In this document: one piece after another, positions 44,128 to 56,189 of the stretch | How the letters are laid out: every line of letters starts with the position of its first letter | Position numbering within the stretch: position 1 is the first letter of the stretch | Assembly (NCBI GenBank): GCA_024760905.1 | Contig: CM045731.1 | Coordinates: 22,857,001-22,921,000 of the forward strand | Direction: 5' to 3' | Source: Plotosus lineatus | Taxonomy: Eukaryota > Chordata > Actinopteri > Siluriformes > Plotosidae | DNA: 64,000 nt | The notes under the pieces: model-generated | Database searches by the model: none | What the model saw: only the letters and a program-made list of their open reading frames with translations | Told to the model about the DNA's origin: nothing | Translations under genes and position numbers: made by a program

Positions 44128-45039
44128 CTCTTTTATAAAATAAATCAATGTATTTCCTTGATCAATACCTCTTTTATACACCAGTCAAATAATAATGAAA
44201 TCAATAAAAAAATTTACTCTTAAAGAATTCTTTTTAATGACACCTGCTTTAACATTAATATTAAGACAGTTGGTTTTAATAATATAAATGACATTGTTTT
44301 TAATAATATTATTTTATATTAAAATATAATTCAAAATGTCTGCATTTTTTACTGGTCATTGGCTTTTGGACGAGCACACTTAAGTTTGTGCTCAGCTGCC
44401 TTCTGATGTTTCAGCAGCTGATTCCAGGTTGGGTAGTATTCATAAATAAACCATTCCACACACAGCGGTTTTGTCTTATGTGCTTATCGTACAAGTTATC
44501 GACCTGAAAGCCACCATTGCTCAGTGCCCGTCTACACAAAGTACCACATGAAATATAGTGCATGCATATCACAGCATATTGTAGGATATAAACAACATGG
44601 AATCTCACGCCAACAATACGCACAGCAGAATTTTTCAGCAGAAGACGATTCATCTGTTACTCTCAGAAAATGAATCAAATATTCTAGTTCAACCAAAAAG
44701 ATTCTCAAATATATTTCAAACTACATCTGCAAGTACATGTGCTAAATACATTTACAAATTGAGCGAAAGTTGTTTTCTATTCAAAGGCACAAACAAATAT
44801 GAATACATATTTACAGCACAAAAACATGCTATTAATTTTATAAAAGTACTGACCATTAGGCTGCAGATACAGGCTGGATGGATGGCTTATGATTATTTTA
44901 GCTATTCATTCTCTGTGCGTCAGTGTTTGTGTTCTAACACATGTGCAGGAGCCGGAGGCGGTACTAGCAAACTGCTTTATTCTCGCACTCGCATTTTGTT
45001 TGATTGACAGTGTTCAGCTATTATTGCTTACTGATATTA
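44128..45039. other. A/B shared DNA, no recognised gene
   Basis: Collinear with 22,240-25,000 minus the SINE and hAT insertions of block A. It provides the empty sites for both. Confidence 0.55.
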
Positions 45040-45249
45040 CAGTAGGCCCTTGACATTCGCAGGGGTTTGGTTCCGGGCCCTCCCGCGAATCGAGATAATC
45101 CGTGAGTTCTGTACCCGGAAGTAAAACCCCATCCATGGGGTATGACGTCACATGTGCGAATGAGCTGCTGTAAGTAAAATACTATGTATCTATTACATGC
45201 ACTAAAATATGCTTCTTAAACACATTCTATAGACAGTCTTACTCATTAA
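45040..45249. mobile_element. CAGTAGGCCC-family MITE, left part
   Basis: Starts CAGTAGGCCCTTGACATTCG after TA (45038-45039). Identical order of motifs to 63504-63717 and, inverted, to the right half of 59076-60297. Interrupted at TTAA (45246-45249) by the next element. Confidence 0.8.
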
Positions 45250-45512
45250 AGGGTACCTGTAGTGAAAAAACGCTCATATACCTAATTTGATTTATTGTGT
45301 ATAGCTAGTGACAATACACCTATAAGGCTTTTATTATATTCTCTCACAAACCAGCTTTAAGCAATTTAAGGACTTCACTAACGTCAAGTTTCAGAGCACA
45401 GGCGTTTTGCAGCGTAACATTTCCTGTGACGTCACATCGTTGACAAAGCCTCTACCGGAACTGAGATTGCAATGTAAACATAAGCCTATTATGTTTCTAT
45501 TTTTTTTAAACC

Positions 45513-45687
45513 ATGGACGAAGACAATGTCGTAGAAGGATTAGAAGGTTATTTATATGAACCACTGAAGAAAGACTATCCATATTTAGTGAAATCGTACC
45601 AGGAAAGTGATGACTCGGAGGACGATATTGGAGAGTCGGCAGAAGCTCTTACATGGGAAAATTGTAGAAAACAACCAGCAATTACTA
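45513..45687 (+). pseudogene. P2X7 cytoplasmic (ballast)-domain-like protein, 5' half
   Basis: The frame begins MDEDNVVEGLEGYLYEPLKK, with the acidic start and YLYEP motif typical of fish P2X7-ballast-like proteins, then an acidic stretch. It is interrupted after AIT by a Tc1 transposon at TA (45686-45687). Joining 45687 to 47221 keeps the frame and gives TTIWCSCGKCM, the expected first cysteine cluster. P2X7 itself is a membrane receptor; this product lacks channel segments and its role, if any, is unknown. Confidence 0.75.
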
Positions 45688-47218
45688 GTCCTTTTCAAAG
45701 AATTAGCATATTGTGATAATGTTCATTATTTTCTGTAATGTACTGATAAACATTAGACTTTCATATATTTTAGATTCATTGCACCCCAACTGAAATATTT
45801 CAGGTCTTTTATTGTTTGAATACTGATGATTTTGGCATACAGCTCATGAAAACAAAAAATCCCTATCTCAAAAAATTAGCATATTTCATCCAACCAATAA
45901 AAAAAGTGTTTAATACAAAAAAGTCAACCTTCAAATAATTATGTTCAGTTATGCACTCAATACTTGGTCAGGAATCCTTTTGCAGAAATGACTGCTTCAG
46001 TGTGGCGTGGCATGGAGGCAATCAGCCTGTGGCACTGCTGAGGTGTTATGGAGGCCCAGGATGCCTCGATAACGGCCTTAAGCTCATCCACAGTGTTGGG
46101 TCTAGTGTATCAACTTTCTCTTCACAATATCCCACAGATTCTCTATGGGGTTCAGGTCAGGACAGTTGGCAGGCCAATTGAGCTCAGTAATACCATGGGC
46201 AGTAAACCATTTACCAGTGGTTTTGGCACTGTGAGAAAGTGCCAGGACGTGCTGAAAAATGAAAATCTTCATCTCCATAAAGCTTTTCAGCAGATGGAAG
46301 CATGAAGTGCTCCAAAATCTCCTGATAGCTAGCTGCACTGACCCTGCCCTTGATAAAACACAGTGGACCAACACCAGCACCTGACATGGCACCCCAGACC
46401 ATCCCTGACTGTGGGTACTTGACACTGGACTTCAGGCATTTTGGCATCTTTTTCTCCCCAGTCTTCCTCCAGACTCTGGCACCTTGATTTCCGAATGACA
46501 TGCAAAATTTGCTTTCATCCGAAAAAAGTACTTTGGACCACTGAGCAACAGTGCTGCTTCTCTGTAGCCCAGGTCAGGTGCTTCTGCCACTGTTTCTGGT
46601 TCAAAAGTGGCTTGACCTGGGGAATGCGGCACCTGTAGCCCAGTCCACTGCTTCCACAGGTCCCCCAAGGTCTGGAATCGGCCCTTCTCCACAATCTTCC
46701 TCAGGGTCCGGTCACCTCTTCTGATTGTGCAGCATTTCTTGCTACACTTTTTCCTTCCCACTGAGGTGCCTTGATACAGCACTCTGGGAACAGCCTATTC
46801 GCTCAGAGATTTCTTTCTGTGTCTTACCCTCTTGCTTGAGGGTGTCAATGATGGCCCTTCTGGACAGCAGTCAGGTCGGCAGTCTTACCCATGACTGCGG
46901 TTTTGAGTAATGAACCAGGCTGGGAGTTTTTAAAAGCCTCAGGAATCTTTTGCAGGTGTTTAGAGTTAATTGGTGGATTCAGATGATGAGGTTAATAGCT
47001 CGTTTAGAGTACCTTTTCATGATATGCTAATTTTTTGAGTTAGGAATTTTGGGTTTTCATGAGCTGTATGCCAAAATCATCAGTATTAAAACAATAAACG
47101 ACCTGAAATATTTCAGTTCGGGTGCAATCGATCTAAAATATATGAAAGTTTCATTTTTATCAGTACATTACAGAAAATAATGAACTTTATCACAATAAGC
47201 TAATTTTTTGTGAAGGAC
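45688..47218 (-). mobile_element. Tc1-like transposon inserted in the P2X7-like frame
   Basis: 1,531 bp flanked by TA. Inverted repeats of about 200 bp (starting GTCCTT; both contain 'ttattttctgtaatgtactg'). The transposase is on the minus strand from the ATG at 46892 (MGKTADLTAVQKG): DDE domain with FSDESKF (first aspartate present) and CPDLNPIENLW (glutamate present), but the second block reads FQHVLALSHSAK in place of the usual QQDxAPxH, so that aspartate is lost. Several frameshifts. Inactive. Confidence 0.92.
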
Positions 47219-47475
47219 TACTATTTGGTGCTCTTGTGGAAAATGCATGCGTCAAAAAACGATCAGGAGTGCTATTGTTGTAAAGAACATGAATTGCTTG
47301 AGGAAAATATACTGACATTCTGCAATTGGCGATATGACTGTCAACGATGTTACATCACAATGACCTTTGACCCCGGTGAAAAAAAGCCAACATGTCCGCC
47401 CGCTGAACCTTCGTGAGCAAGGAATGTCATACAGAAGAAAAGGAAATGTGGACTTATACAGAACCTACCAACATC
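47219..47475 (+). pseudogene. P2X7 ballast-domain-like protein, 3' half
   Basis: The frame resumes with WCSCGKCM (47226-47249), then shifts by one base in the A run at 47,254-47,259. In the shifted frame ECYCCKEHELLEENIL and RCYITMTFDPG follow, matching the order W-C-x-C-x2-C ... E-C-x-C-C-x-E ... C-I-T of the zinc-binding ballast domain. A stop ends it at 47,414-47,416; a third frame carries YRRKGNVDLYRTYQHHAM. Broken by at least one frameshift apart from the transposon. Confidence 0.72.
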
Positions 47476-47576
47476 ACGCGATGTTTAAAAGTTAATAATG
47501 AGGTATGGTGGATCTTTTTTTAACGCTGTCAATTTTGTGTACAGGTACCCTTTAATACAGTCATTTACACTCTTTA

Positions 47577-48965
47577 ATAGCAGCCATGAGGCGGGGGGGG
47601 GCACTAACCAGTGTCTCTCCCCATTATGCCGGTCCCAAGCCCGGATAAATGCAGAGGGTTGCGACAGGAAGGGCATCCGGCGTAAAACTTCTGCCACATT
47701 AAAAATGCAAATGGTCAAAACAAAATTCATACCGGATCGGTCGAGGCCCGGGTTAACAATGACCGCCATCAGTGCTGTCAACCAACAGGGTGCTGATGGA
47801 AATTGGACTACTGTTGGTCGAAGACGTTGAAGAAGGAGAGGCGGGAGGCGTGTCCATAGGCAGAGAGAGAAGAGGAAATGCGTGAGCCTAGGACTGAGAG
47901 TAGGGACTTTGAATGTTGGAACTATGCAAGGAAAAGATAGGGAGCTGGCTGACATGATGCAGAGGAGGAAGGTGGACATACTGTGTGTTCAGGAGACCAG
48001 GTAGAAAGGTAGCAAGGCTAGAAGCTTAGGAGCAGGGTTTAAGCTGTTTTATAATGGTGTGGATGGGAAGAGAAATGGAGTAGGAGTCATCTTGAAGGAG
48101 GGGTTTGTCAGGAATGTTCTCGAAGTGAAAAGAGTGTCAGACAGAGTGATGAGTCTCAAGTTAGAAATTGAAGGCGTGATGGTCAATGTGGTTAGTGCTT
48201 ATGCCCCACAGGCAGGATGTAAGCTAGAAGAGAAGGAGAGATTCTGGAGTGAGTTAGATGAAGTAATGCAGAGTAACCCCAGAGGTGAAAGAGTGGTCAT
48301 TGGAGCAGACTTCAATGGGCATGTTGGTGCAGGCAACAGAGGGGACGAGGAAGTGATGGGCAGGTTTGGTATTCAGGACAGAAACACAGAAGGACAGCTG
48401 TTGATCGATTTTGCAAAAAGGATGGAAATGGCTGTGGTGAACACTTTCTTCAAGAAGAAACAGGAGCATAGGGTGACTTATGAAAGCGGAGGTAAGAGCA
48501 CACAGGTAGACTACATCTTGTGTAGACGATGTAATTTGAAGGAATTCAGTGACTGCAAAGTAGTAGTGGGTGAGAGTGTTGCCAAACAGCATAAGATGGT
48601 GGTGTGCAGGATGACACTGATGGTGAGAAAGGTGAAAAAGGCAAAGGCAGAGCAGAAGACAAAGTGGTGGAAGCTGAAAAAGGAAGAGTGTCGTGTTGTC
48701 TTCAAGGAGGAGTTGAAACAGGCTTTGGGTAGTCAGGAAGTGCTTCCAGATGACTGGACAACCACAGCCAATGTGATCAGGGAGACCGGGAGGAGAGTAC
48801 TTGGTGTGTCCTCTGCAAGGAAAGTAGATAAGGAAACTTGGTGGTGGAATGAGGAAGTGCAGGAGTGTGTACAAAAGAAGAGGTTAGCCAAGAAGAAGTG
48901 GGACATTGAGAGGACCGAAGAGAGTAAACAGGAGTACAGGGAGACACAGCGTAAGGCGAAGGTGT
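47577..48965 (+). mobile_element. RTE-like LINE, 5' part with long endonuclease frame
   Basis: Leader from 'cagccatgaggcg', then a 302-residue uninterrupted frame (48059-48967): VISAYAP-like segment (VVSAYAPQAG), IGADFNGHVGAGN, YILCRRCN, and the linker DDWTTTANVIRE. It stops at 'aaggcgaaggt' where the second LINE begins. An earlier stop at about 48,001 separates the N-terminal part. Confidence 0.88.
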
Positions 48966-49876
48966 GAATTCACTGGAAGCTGTAGTTATGGACATACACA
49001 CAGGCGGCCCAGGTCATAGGGTCGTTCTCTACTGGACTGAAGCAGCAGTAGAGTTTGGCAGCCCCCTGGGTGACTGAGCAGCCCTCTTTAGGATTCACTT
49101 TGCTCACCTCCATGTAGGAAGGGGCTAGAAAAGGTGCCCTAAATATAACCTGCTTCACTTTACCCTGGCCAACAAACTGCGGCTGGCGGGGATCCCTAAA
49201 AGCGGTCGAACAACAAGAAAGACAAAACAAGTGAAGGCACTCAACCTGGGCATGTGGAACGTGTGAACTTTACTGGATAACACTGAGGATGACACACCAG
49301 AAAGGAGAACTGCACAAGTCACCAAAGAACTAGCTCTCTACAACGTCAACATAGCAGCCTTCTGGGGAAACATGCCTCGTGGATAATGGCCAGCTCACAG
49401 AGCATGGTGGCAGATATACCTTTTTCTGGAGTGGATGCAGCAGCACTGAACGGTGAGAGGCAGGTGTTGGATTTGCCATCAGATCCCACCTCGCCCAGGG
49501 TGTCAACAATCATCTGATGTCACTTCAGGTCCTACTTAGAAACAAGAAAAGTGTGACGCTGATCAGTGCATATGCTCCAACAATGACCAACTCAGAGGAC
49601 ATCAAGGACAAGTTCTATGAGGAACTAGACACCCTCATTGCAGCAGTACCATAGTCTGAGAAGCTTTTCGTTCTCAGTGACCTCAATGCCAGAGTGGAGA
49701 CAGGTCACCAAACCTGGGAAGGGATCATGGGAAGACACGGCAATGGCAATTGCAACAGAGATGGCCTGCTGCTCCTCAAGTTGTGTGCCCCGCACGACCT
49801 CGTCCTCATCAACACACTGTTCCGCCTCTCCACCCATAACAAGACATCCCATGCTTCAGGCATTGGCATCTAATTG
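48966..49876 (+). mobile_element. Second LINE family, 5' part with endonuclease
   Basis: Contains leader, then a degenerate APE endonuclease: LNLGMWNV at about 49,240, GFAIRSHLAQGVNNHLMSLQ, TLISAYAPTMTNSEDIKDKF at about 49,560, and HNKTSHASGIGI near 49,860, in shifting frames with stops. It is interrupted at 49876 by a hAT-like element and continues at 51123. Confidence 0.82.
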
Positions 49877-51114
49877 CAGTGTTCATTACAGATCAAAATT
49901 TTATGGGGACAAATTGGCCCCGAGAGAATAAAAACCTGGGGACATTGGCAAAAACTAGGGGTCACAATAACGGATCAAATTATTATATATTACATTATTC
50001 CAAGAAACTAATTCAGCTATTTTCTGACAGCTCACTGGTAAAAACTGGACCAAAATTAGTAAATACTCCAACGTAATGTATAATAATATTTCACATGATG
50101 TATCACATACTACTCTATAAATTTAGTGGTAAAGCAAGTTTATTGCTTTGAAGTTTTAATTTTTTATTTTAGCAGATTAAAGGTAACAACACTTCAAGTT
50201 AAAAAGTGGAGCAAACTGTTTTTAAAGCTGTCTGTATTTTAATTTACATCAGGCACAGAGCAGAATTAAACAAAACCAAACATTTAAAAATACTTGGAAG
50301 TTGACAAAATACAACACAAACTGTTTTTAACTGACAGTAACAGATTTCCAATTTTATAATTCAAAGTTTCTGCTATGCTTTCAGGCTGTTGACAGTATTT
50401 TCACCTTATTTGCTACAAAAAATATCCCTGTCTTTCTTTCCCTTCCAAACCTTCACTGCTAACGTTAGCGATTGCAGTCGCAATATGACTAGCAGTAGCA
50501 GTACTAGCACTACAAGCGGCCACCCCACTATCACTAGCGGTAGCAATGCAACTTGTATTATCAGTGATATCACCGGAATTAGATAAATTTGACACTTGGT
50601 TACTAGCACCCCACATTGTTAATAAATTTCTCTGGTTTGTGCAATGTTTTTTCACTTTGGACGCCATTTTATGTTTCTATAGTAAACATCAGGGGCTGGG
50701 TTCGTTTTCACGGATCGTGAGCAAGGGTAGTGTGGGTATGCGCTTTGTATACATGTGTGTTAATTTAGAGCAAAGCGAACGCTGTAAAAGTGGATTCTAC
50801 ACTCGTGTGCCCAAAACGAATGAAGTGCATTGCATCATGTTTGCGAAGGAATAGCAGTTGTGATTTGTCAGCTCGGGAGCCACTGGCCAATCACGTGCTA
50901 TATTTCATATTACCATCGCTAAGTACAAATGTCCTCACCGGCATGCTTTATTTCGCATTTCTTTGAACGATATTAACTTTTAAAATTAAAAAATATAATG
51001 AACTAGATTTTCCCGGACGTTTTCTATGCGCCCGGCTGATGCACATGTAGTTCAATGGGGACACAGGCACAATTAATGCGCCATTGGGGCAATGGCACAG
51101 CCTGTAATGATCAC
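49877..51114. mobile_element. hAT-like element splitting the second LINE, 1,238 bp
   Basis: Left end CAGTGTTCATTACAG; right end is the complement of GTGATCATTACAG. Flanks TCTAATTG and TATAATTG form an 8-bp duplication with one mismatch. The LINE reads across the join (HL|IDCVITRKKD). A minus-strand frame (50413-50667) starting MASKVKKHCTNQRNLLTMWG looks like the first exon of a hAT transposase; no catalytic part is present. Confidence 0.75.
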
Positions 51115-53045
51115 TATAATTGACTGTGTCATTACCAGGAAGAAGGACATACAGGACGTGAGAGTGACAAGGGCCATGTGTGGTGCTGACTTCTGGACTG
51201 ATCATCGACTCAGTGTCCAAGTGCAAAGTTTGCATCCTGCCCATGAGAAGACCCCAAGGCCATTAGATTGCAAAGAGGCTGAATGTCTCCAAATGTAAGA
51301 ACAGCAACATTGCACAAGAATTCGCCAGGGACCTCGACGACAGGCTGCAAGACACACCACAATATTCCGGACAGCACAGAGAAACTGGGCAGCATTCAGA
51401 GATGTGGTGTACTCCACAGCCTTTAAACATCTCGGACCAGCAACTCACAAACACCAGTACTTGTTTGATGATAAAGTTGAGGAGATACAAGCACTCCTGT
51501 CAGAGAAACACCAGAATGACCCCTCTTCATGAGCGAAGAAAGATTCCTTCGCAGGCGCAAAAAGCAAGCTACACAAAAAACTGTGTCATATGCAGGACTC
51601 GTACAGCAAGAAGGCCGAAGAAATACAGGGCTATGCAGACAGTCACAACACCAAGCATTTCTATGACGCCTTGAAGACTGTGCACGGATCTCAGTCCACT
51701 GGCCCCTGACCCCTCCTCACTGCAGATGGGATGCAGTTTCTGACCGAGAAGAAGTAGATTCTGGAAAGGCGGGCTGAATACTTCAACCAGGTCCTGAGCC
51801 GCCCTGCCATGATCAACGACAAGGCCATCGCCTGCCTACTTCAAATGGAGACGAACAAGGATCTCGACAACCTCCCCACATAAGAAGTCTTCAGAAAGAC
51901 CGTCAAGCAACTTTCCTGTAGCAAAGCACAAGGATCAGATGCAATCCCTGCAGAGTTATACAAACCAGGAGGATTAGCTTTGATGCAGAAACTGACAGAG
52001 CTCTTCCAGTCCATGTGGCGTGAAGGGGAAGGTTCTACAACAGCTAAAAGCTGCCAGCATGGTCCACATCTACAAAAGGAAATGTAACCGCCAGTCCTGC
52101 AATAATCATCGAGGATCTCTCTCCTGTCCATAGCTGTGAAGATCATGCCCCATGTACCCCATGTAAGATCCAACTGTCTCCTCCAGCATCTCGAGCAGGG
52201 TCTCCTCCCTGAAAGTCAGTGTGGCTTCCACGCTGAATGTGGAACAGGGTGAATCAAGGCTGTGTTCTTGCCCCGACGATCTTTGACATGGTATTTTCAG
52301 CCATGCTAACAGACGCTTGCTGTGATTGACAGGATGGGATGCATGCGGGGGACAGAGCTGATGGTGGACTGTTGAACCTCAGGTGCCTGCAGACTGTTAC
52401 CAAGGAGAAGGAAATTGTCATCAGAGACTTCTTGTTTGTTGATGACTGTGCCCTTAACATCGGCACTGAGCAGAAGCAGCATGAAATGAACTGCTTCTCA
52501 AGATCCTGTGACAACTTTGGCCTCACCATAAGCACCAGAAAGACTGACGCAATGTACCAGCTTGCAGCAGGACATCCCTACCAGGACCTACACATGATAG
52601 TGAAGGGAAAGGAATTCCAGGTTGTTTGAAAGCTTTACCTATCTGAGGAGCACACATTCAAGAGCAGTTAACATGGATGCAGAAGTCAACAACAGGATTG
52701 CCAAGGCAGTTCTACCTTTTGGAAGGCTTCGTGAGAATGTGTGGGAGCGGAGAGGACTCGGCCTTACCTCCAAGCTAAAGACCAACCGTGCAGTGGTGCC
52801 CATCACTCTCCGCTTTGCCTGTGAGACCTGGACTGTCTACAGCAGACACGCCAAACAGCTCAACTGCTTTTATGTAAGCTGCCTTCACAGAATTCTCCGC
52901 ATCAGGCGGCAGGACAAAATCCCTGACACGGAAGTCCTGGAGAAAAGCCAGCATTCCTAGCTACAACACCCTTTTTCAGAAAGTGCATATCAATTGTGCA
53001 GGCCATGTTGTCAGCTGACAGACCATTGATTGCCTAAACAGCTAC
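51115..53045 (+). mobile_element. Second LINE family, 3' part
   Basis: Resumes with IDCVITRKKDIQDVRVTRAM and GADFWTDHRLSVQ (end of endonuclease), then RT pieces paralogous to 27335-29100: catalytic FLFVDDCALN at about 52,435, IAKAVLPFGRLRENVWERR at about 52,700. Contains a deletion of the RT core around 52,240-52,340 like the other copy. Ends 'acagctactgtatg' next to block C; the 3' finger region is missing. Confidence 0.85.
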
Positions 53046-53225
53046 TGTATGAACTACAATTTCCACCAGCAGCCTGTTGGTTAACAACACCTGGACCCCG
53101 ACCGATTTGGTATGGAATTCTTGTTTTTGACTCGCATGTTATATTTTGCATCGGTTTTATACTGGATGCCCTTCCTGACACAACCCTCTGCCTTTATTTG
53201 GCCTTGGGACCGGCGTGGGGATGAA
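53046..53225 (-). mobile_element. RTE-like LINE, 5' leader fragment (antisense, block C)
   Basis: Paralogue of 1-255. Confidence 0.75.
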
Positions 53226-53506
53226 CACTTGCTTGCCCCCCCCTCCATTTTTATTTTGGTGATATTTTATGAAAGTGTGATCCCTCACTTTTAACGGCAA
53301 ATGGTGACCAAGACCCCCCCCCGACCACCGATTTCTGTGAATTAGGATCAACCCCTCTGACTGACGTATACATAAATGTACATGTGTATATAATATCCAT
53401 AGGTACATATTCAACTATATAAATGCTTATAATAACAATTAAGCTTTGAAAAATAATACTTGAGATGTAAATAAAATATATAAATACACACACATATCGA
53501 CGTGTG

Positions 53507-53540
<34 letters not shown>

Positions 53541-53998
53541 TGCACATGCACACACTTGTATACACACCTCACATAAAAATATAAGTAGTTTTGATGGGGT
53601 TTTTGGTTGTTTTGTTATTTTTGCATAATTTGCCTTGTTTTGTGGCATTTTCCTTAATTTGTTCCACTATTCTTCCTTAATTTCCTTATTTTTTTAAATT
53701 CGATAAATATTTAATAAAAAAAAGTGATTCACTCTGAATTGAAGCGTGAAGTAACGAGGGATCCCTGTATTTCCTTTTCCTTTATCTTTTAATGGAGATT
53801 CATTCGTTCAATCCATTGGCATCCCATTTTCATAAATAAATTGTTTAAAAATCATACAATGTGATTTCCTGGATTTTTTTTTACATTCTGTCTCTCAAGC
53901 TTGATGTGTACCTATGATGAAAATTACAAACCTCTCTTATCTTTTTAAATTGGTGAACTTGCACATTTTTACGTTGCCCAATACTTATTGGCCCCACT
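53226..53998. other. Block C flank with CA microsatellite
   Basis: Collinear with 256-850 up to about 53,815; (CA)n at 53,514-53,540. No gene. Confidence 0.6.
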
Positions 53999-54237
53999 GG
54001 AAGAGGTTTTGGAGACAAAGTCACAGAAGAGGGATCGTTACTATATTGGTAGTAGGATGCTGAGGTTGGAACTACCAGGCAGAAGGCCTCGAGGAAGGCC
54101 AAAGGAAGAGATTTATGGATGTGGTGAAGGAGGACATGCAGGTAGTTGGCGTGTGAGAAGATGCAGAGGATAGGGTGAGATGGAGGCAGATGATTTGCTG
54201 TAGTGACCCCTGAAGTGAACAGCTGAGAGGAAAAGAA
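53999..54237 (+). mobile_element. RTE-like LINE 3'-end relic (block C)
   Basis: Paralogue of 2388-2660, with an additional short deletion after 'gacaaagtcacag'. Confidence 0.75.
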
Positions 54238-54297
54238 GATTTTTCCGCTTTTTCTGACCTGCAGAGGTCATTTTTTTTATTTTATTCCAAATTCGTA

Positions 54298-54923
<626 letters not shown>

Positions 54924-55019
54924 GGGAGGGGTTGAACTCCCGCTCCTTCGAGCGTGATGACATCTGATACGATGTTTCGACGAACATGTACATTTCATTA
55001 GCGGCTTAGTGTTAAACGG

Positions 55020-55134
55020 GAAGTTCTCGCAGCGAAGTCTCATCTTTGTGATTTGTGAGGCGCTTCACTCTTGTCACAAGTGATACATGGAGCTAGAGAG
55101 ACGAAGCACAGCTTATCTGGACTTCCGATCTTTT
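55020..55134 (+). other. Putative 5' untranslated exon of zinc-finger gene C
   Basis: Paralogue of 2929-3053; donor TTTAA|GTGAGC. Conservation of a GT donor across three diverged blocks is the argument for an exon. Confidence 0.4.
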
Positions 55135-55164
55135 AAGTGAGCAAGTGATGGTTGAGTACTTAAC

Positions 55165-55915
55165 AAGTAATCAACGCGCACTTGAAAGATCGGAAGTCCA
55201 GATAACTTTAAGATTTTGATTTTGATGTTGATGAAGAAGAGGCATCTGTTAATAAAAGTGTGCATGAGTGGTGTTTGGGATGATGTGAGCCTTTCTACTG
55301 AGCAGGATATAGATGAAGATAATAATGATGAGGGCGGAGTTGATGAAGCTTACTTGTATAAAGAGATCAGAGAGTTTTGTTATATAGTTTTCTTATATAT
55401 AGTTTTCTTCATTTGAGTATGATTGTTTGAACCTGACAGTGTTTTTTTTTTTTTTCCAATCATTTGAAGGCATTTGAACCTTTATATAATGATCGAAAAG
55501 ATACACACTGATCTTATTGGAATAAACAGAATGAAAAAAAGTTGTTTTTTTGTTCATTTTTGGGTGTGTCAGATTAAAATGAGTATGATTTCTCTTATCT
55601 CTTCCTAAAACTTTTTCTGGACATGTTTTCTCAAGGTTTATATGGCTGAGGTGCATAAAAAGGTTTGGTTTCTAAGGACTAGCAACCTTGGAAGAAAGGC
55701 AATCTTTGTGCTCATTTTTCTCTAAAACGTCTTGAAGTTTTTAGTTGAATGCTAACACAAGAAATTGCATAGCTCGGTCACTTTTCAAGGTATTGACAAA
55801 CTTTTTGCTGCATTTTGCAATTTTGGGCCTCCTCTATCGGACTGTGTAAAAAAAAAAAAAAGCTAATTTTTCATTTTTGGACGTAAGAGCCTACCATCTG
55901 GGTGGAGTGGCTCAC
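55165..55915. other. Block-C-specific insertion in the zinc-finger intron
   Basis: Absent from A and B, where 'aacaagtaa' runs directly into 'gtgctttttctacatag'. The insert has an acidic frame (VDEEEASVNKSVHEWCLG in one frame) at about 55,225-55,275 that could be a transposon first-exon relic, but no family is recognised and no inverted repeats were found. Confidence 0.4.
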
Positions 55916-56189
55916 ATTATGTGCTTTTTCTACATAGATGTGATACAGCAATGCCATTTCTTTTTCAAATACTTTAACCTTTCAACCCTTCTCCAAAAGT
56001 TATGCAATTACTAATCTTTTGGAGAAGTAATTGATATGTTAGAGATTTCTAGGTTCTAAGTTCAGGTTTTTTCATCCATGGCCAATCTCATGCTTGATTT
56101 CCAGTCAATAAGAATATGGATTAAAAAATTATAGTATATAAATATATATTTATAATTACTTAGTAACCTTTTATTTTAATGTTTTCCAG

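Larger units (their letters stand above)
45250..47551. mobile_element. TTAA-flanked DNA element carrying a P2X7-ballast-like frame
   Basis: Inverted ends AGGGTACCTGTA and TACAGGTACCCT lie next to TTAA on both sides (45246-45249, 47552-47555). The empty site is preserved in the related MITE at about 63,704 ('cttactcattaatacagt'). TTAA duplication with an AGGG end fits Kolobok-type elements; piggyBac is the alternative. Without the nested Tc1 (45688-47218) it is about 0.77 kb and encodes no transposase, only the broken P2X7-like frame. Confidence 0.82.

Noticed and set aside
48059..48967. Host 'craniofacial development protein 2-like' gene
   Set aside because: That name is often given to APE endonucleases of LINEs; motifs and context show a LINE.
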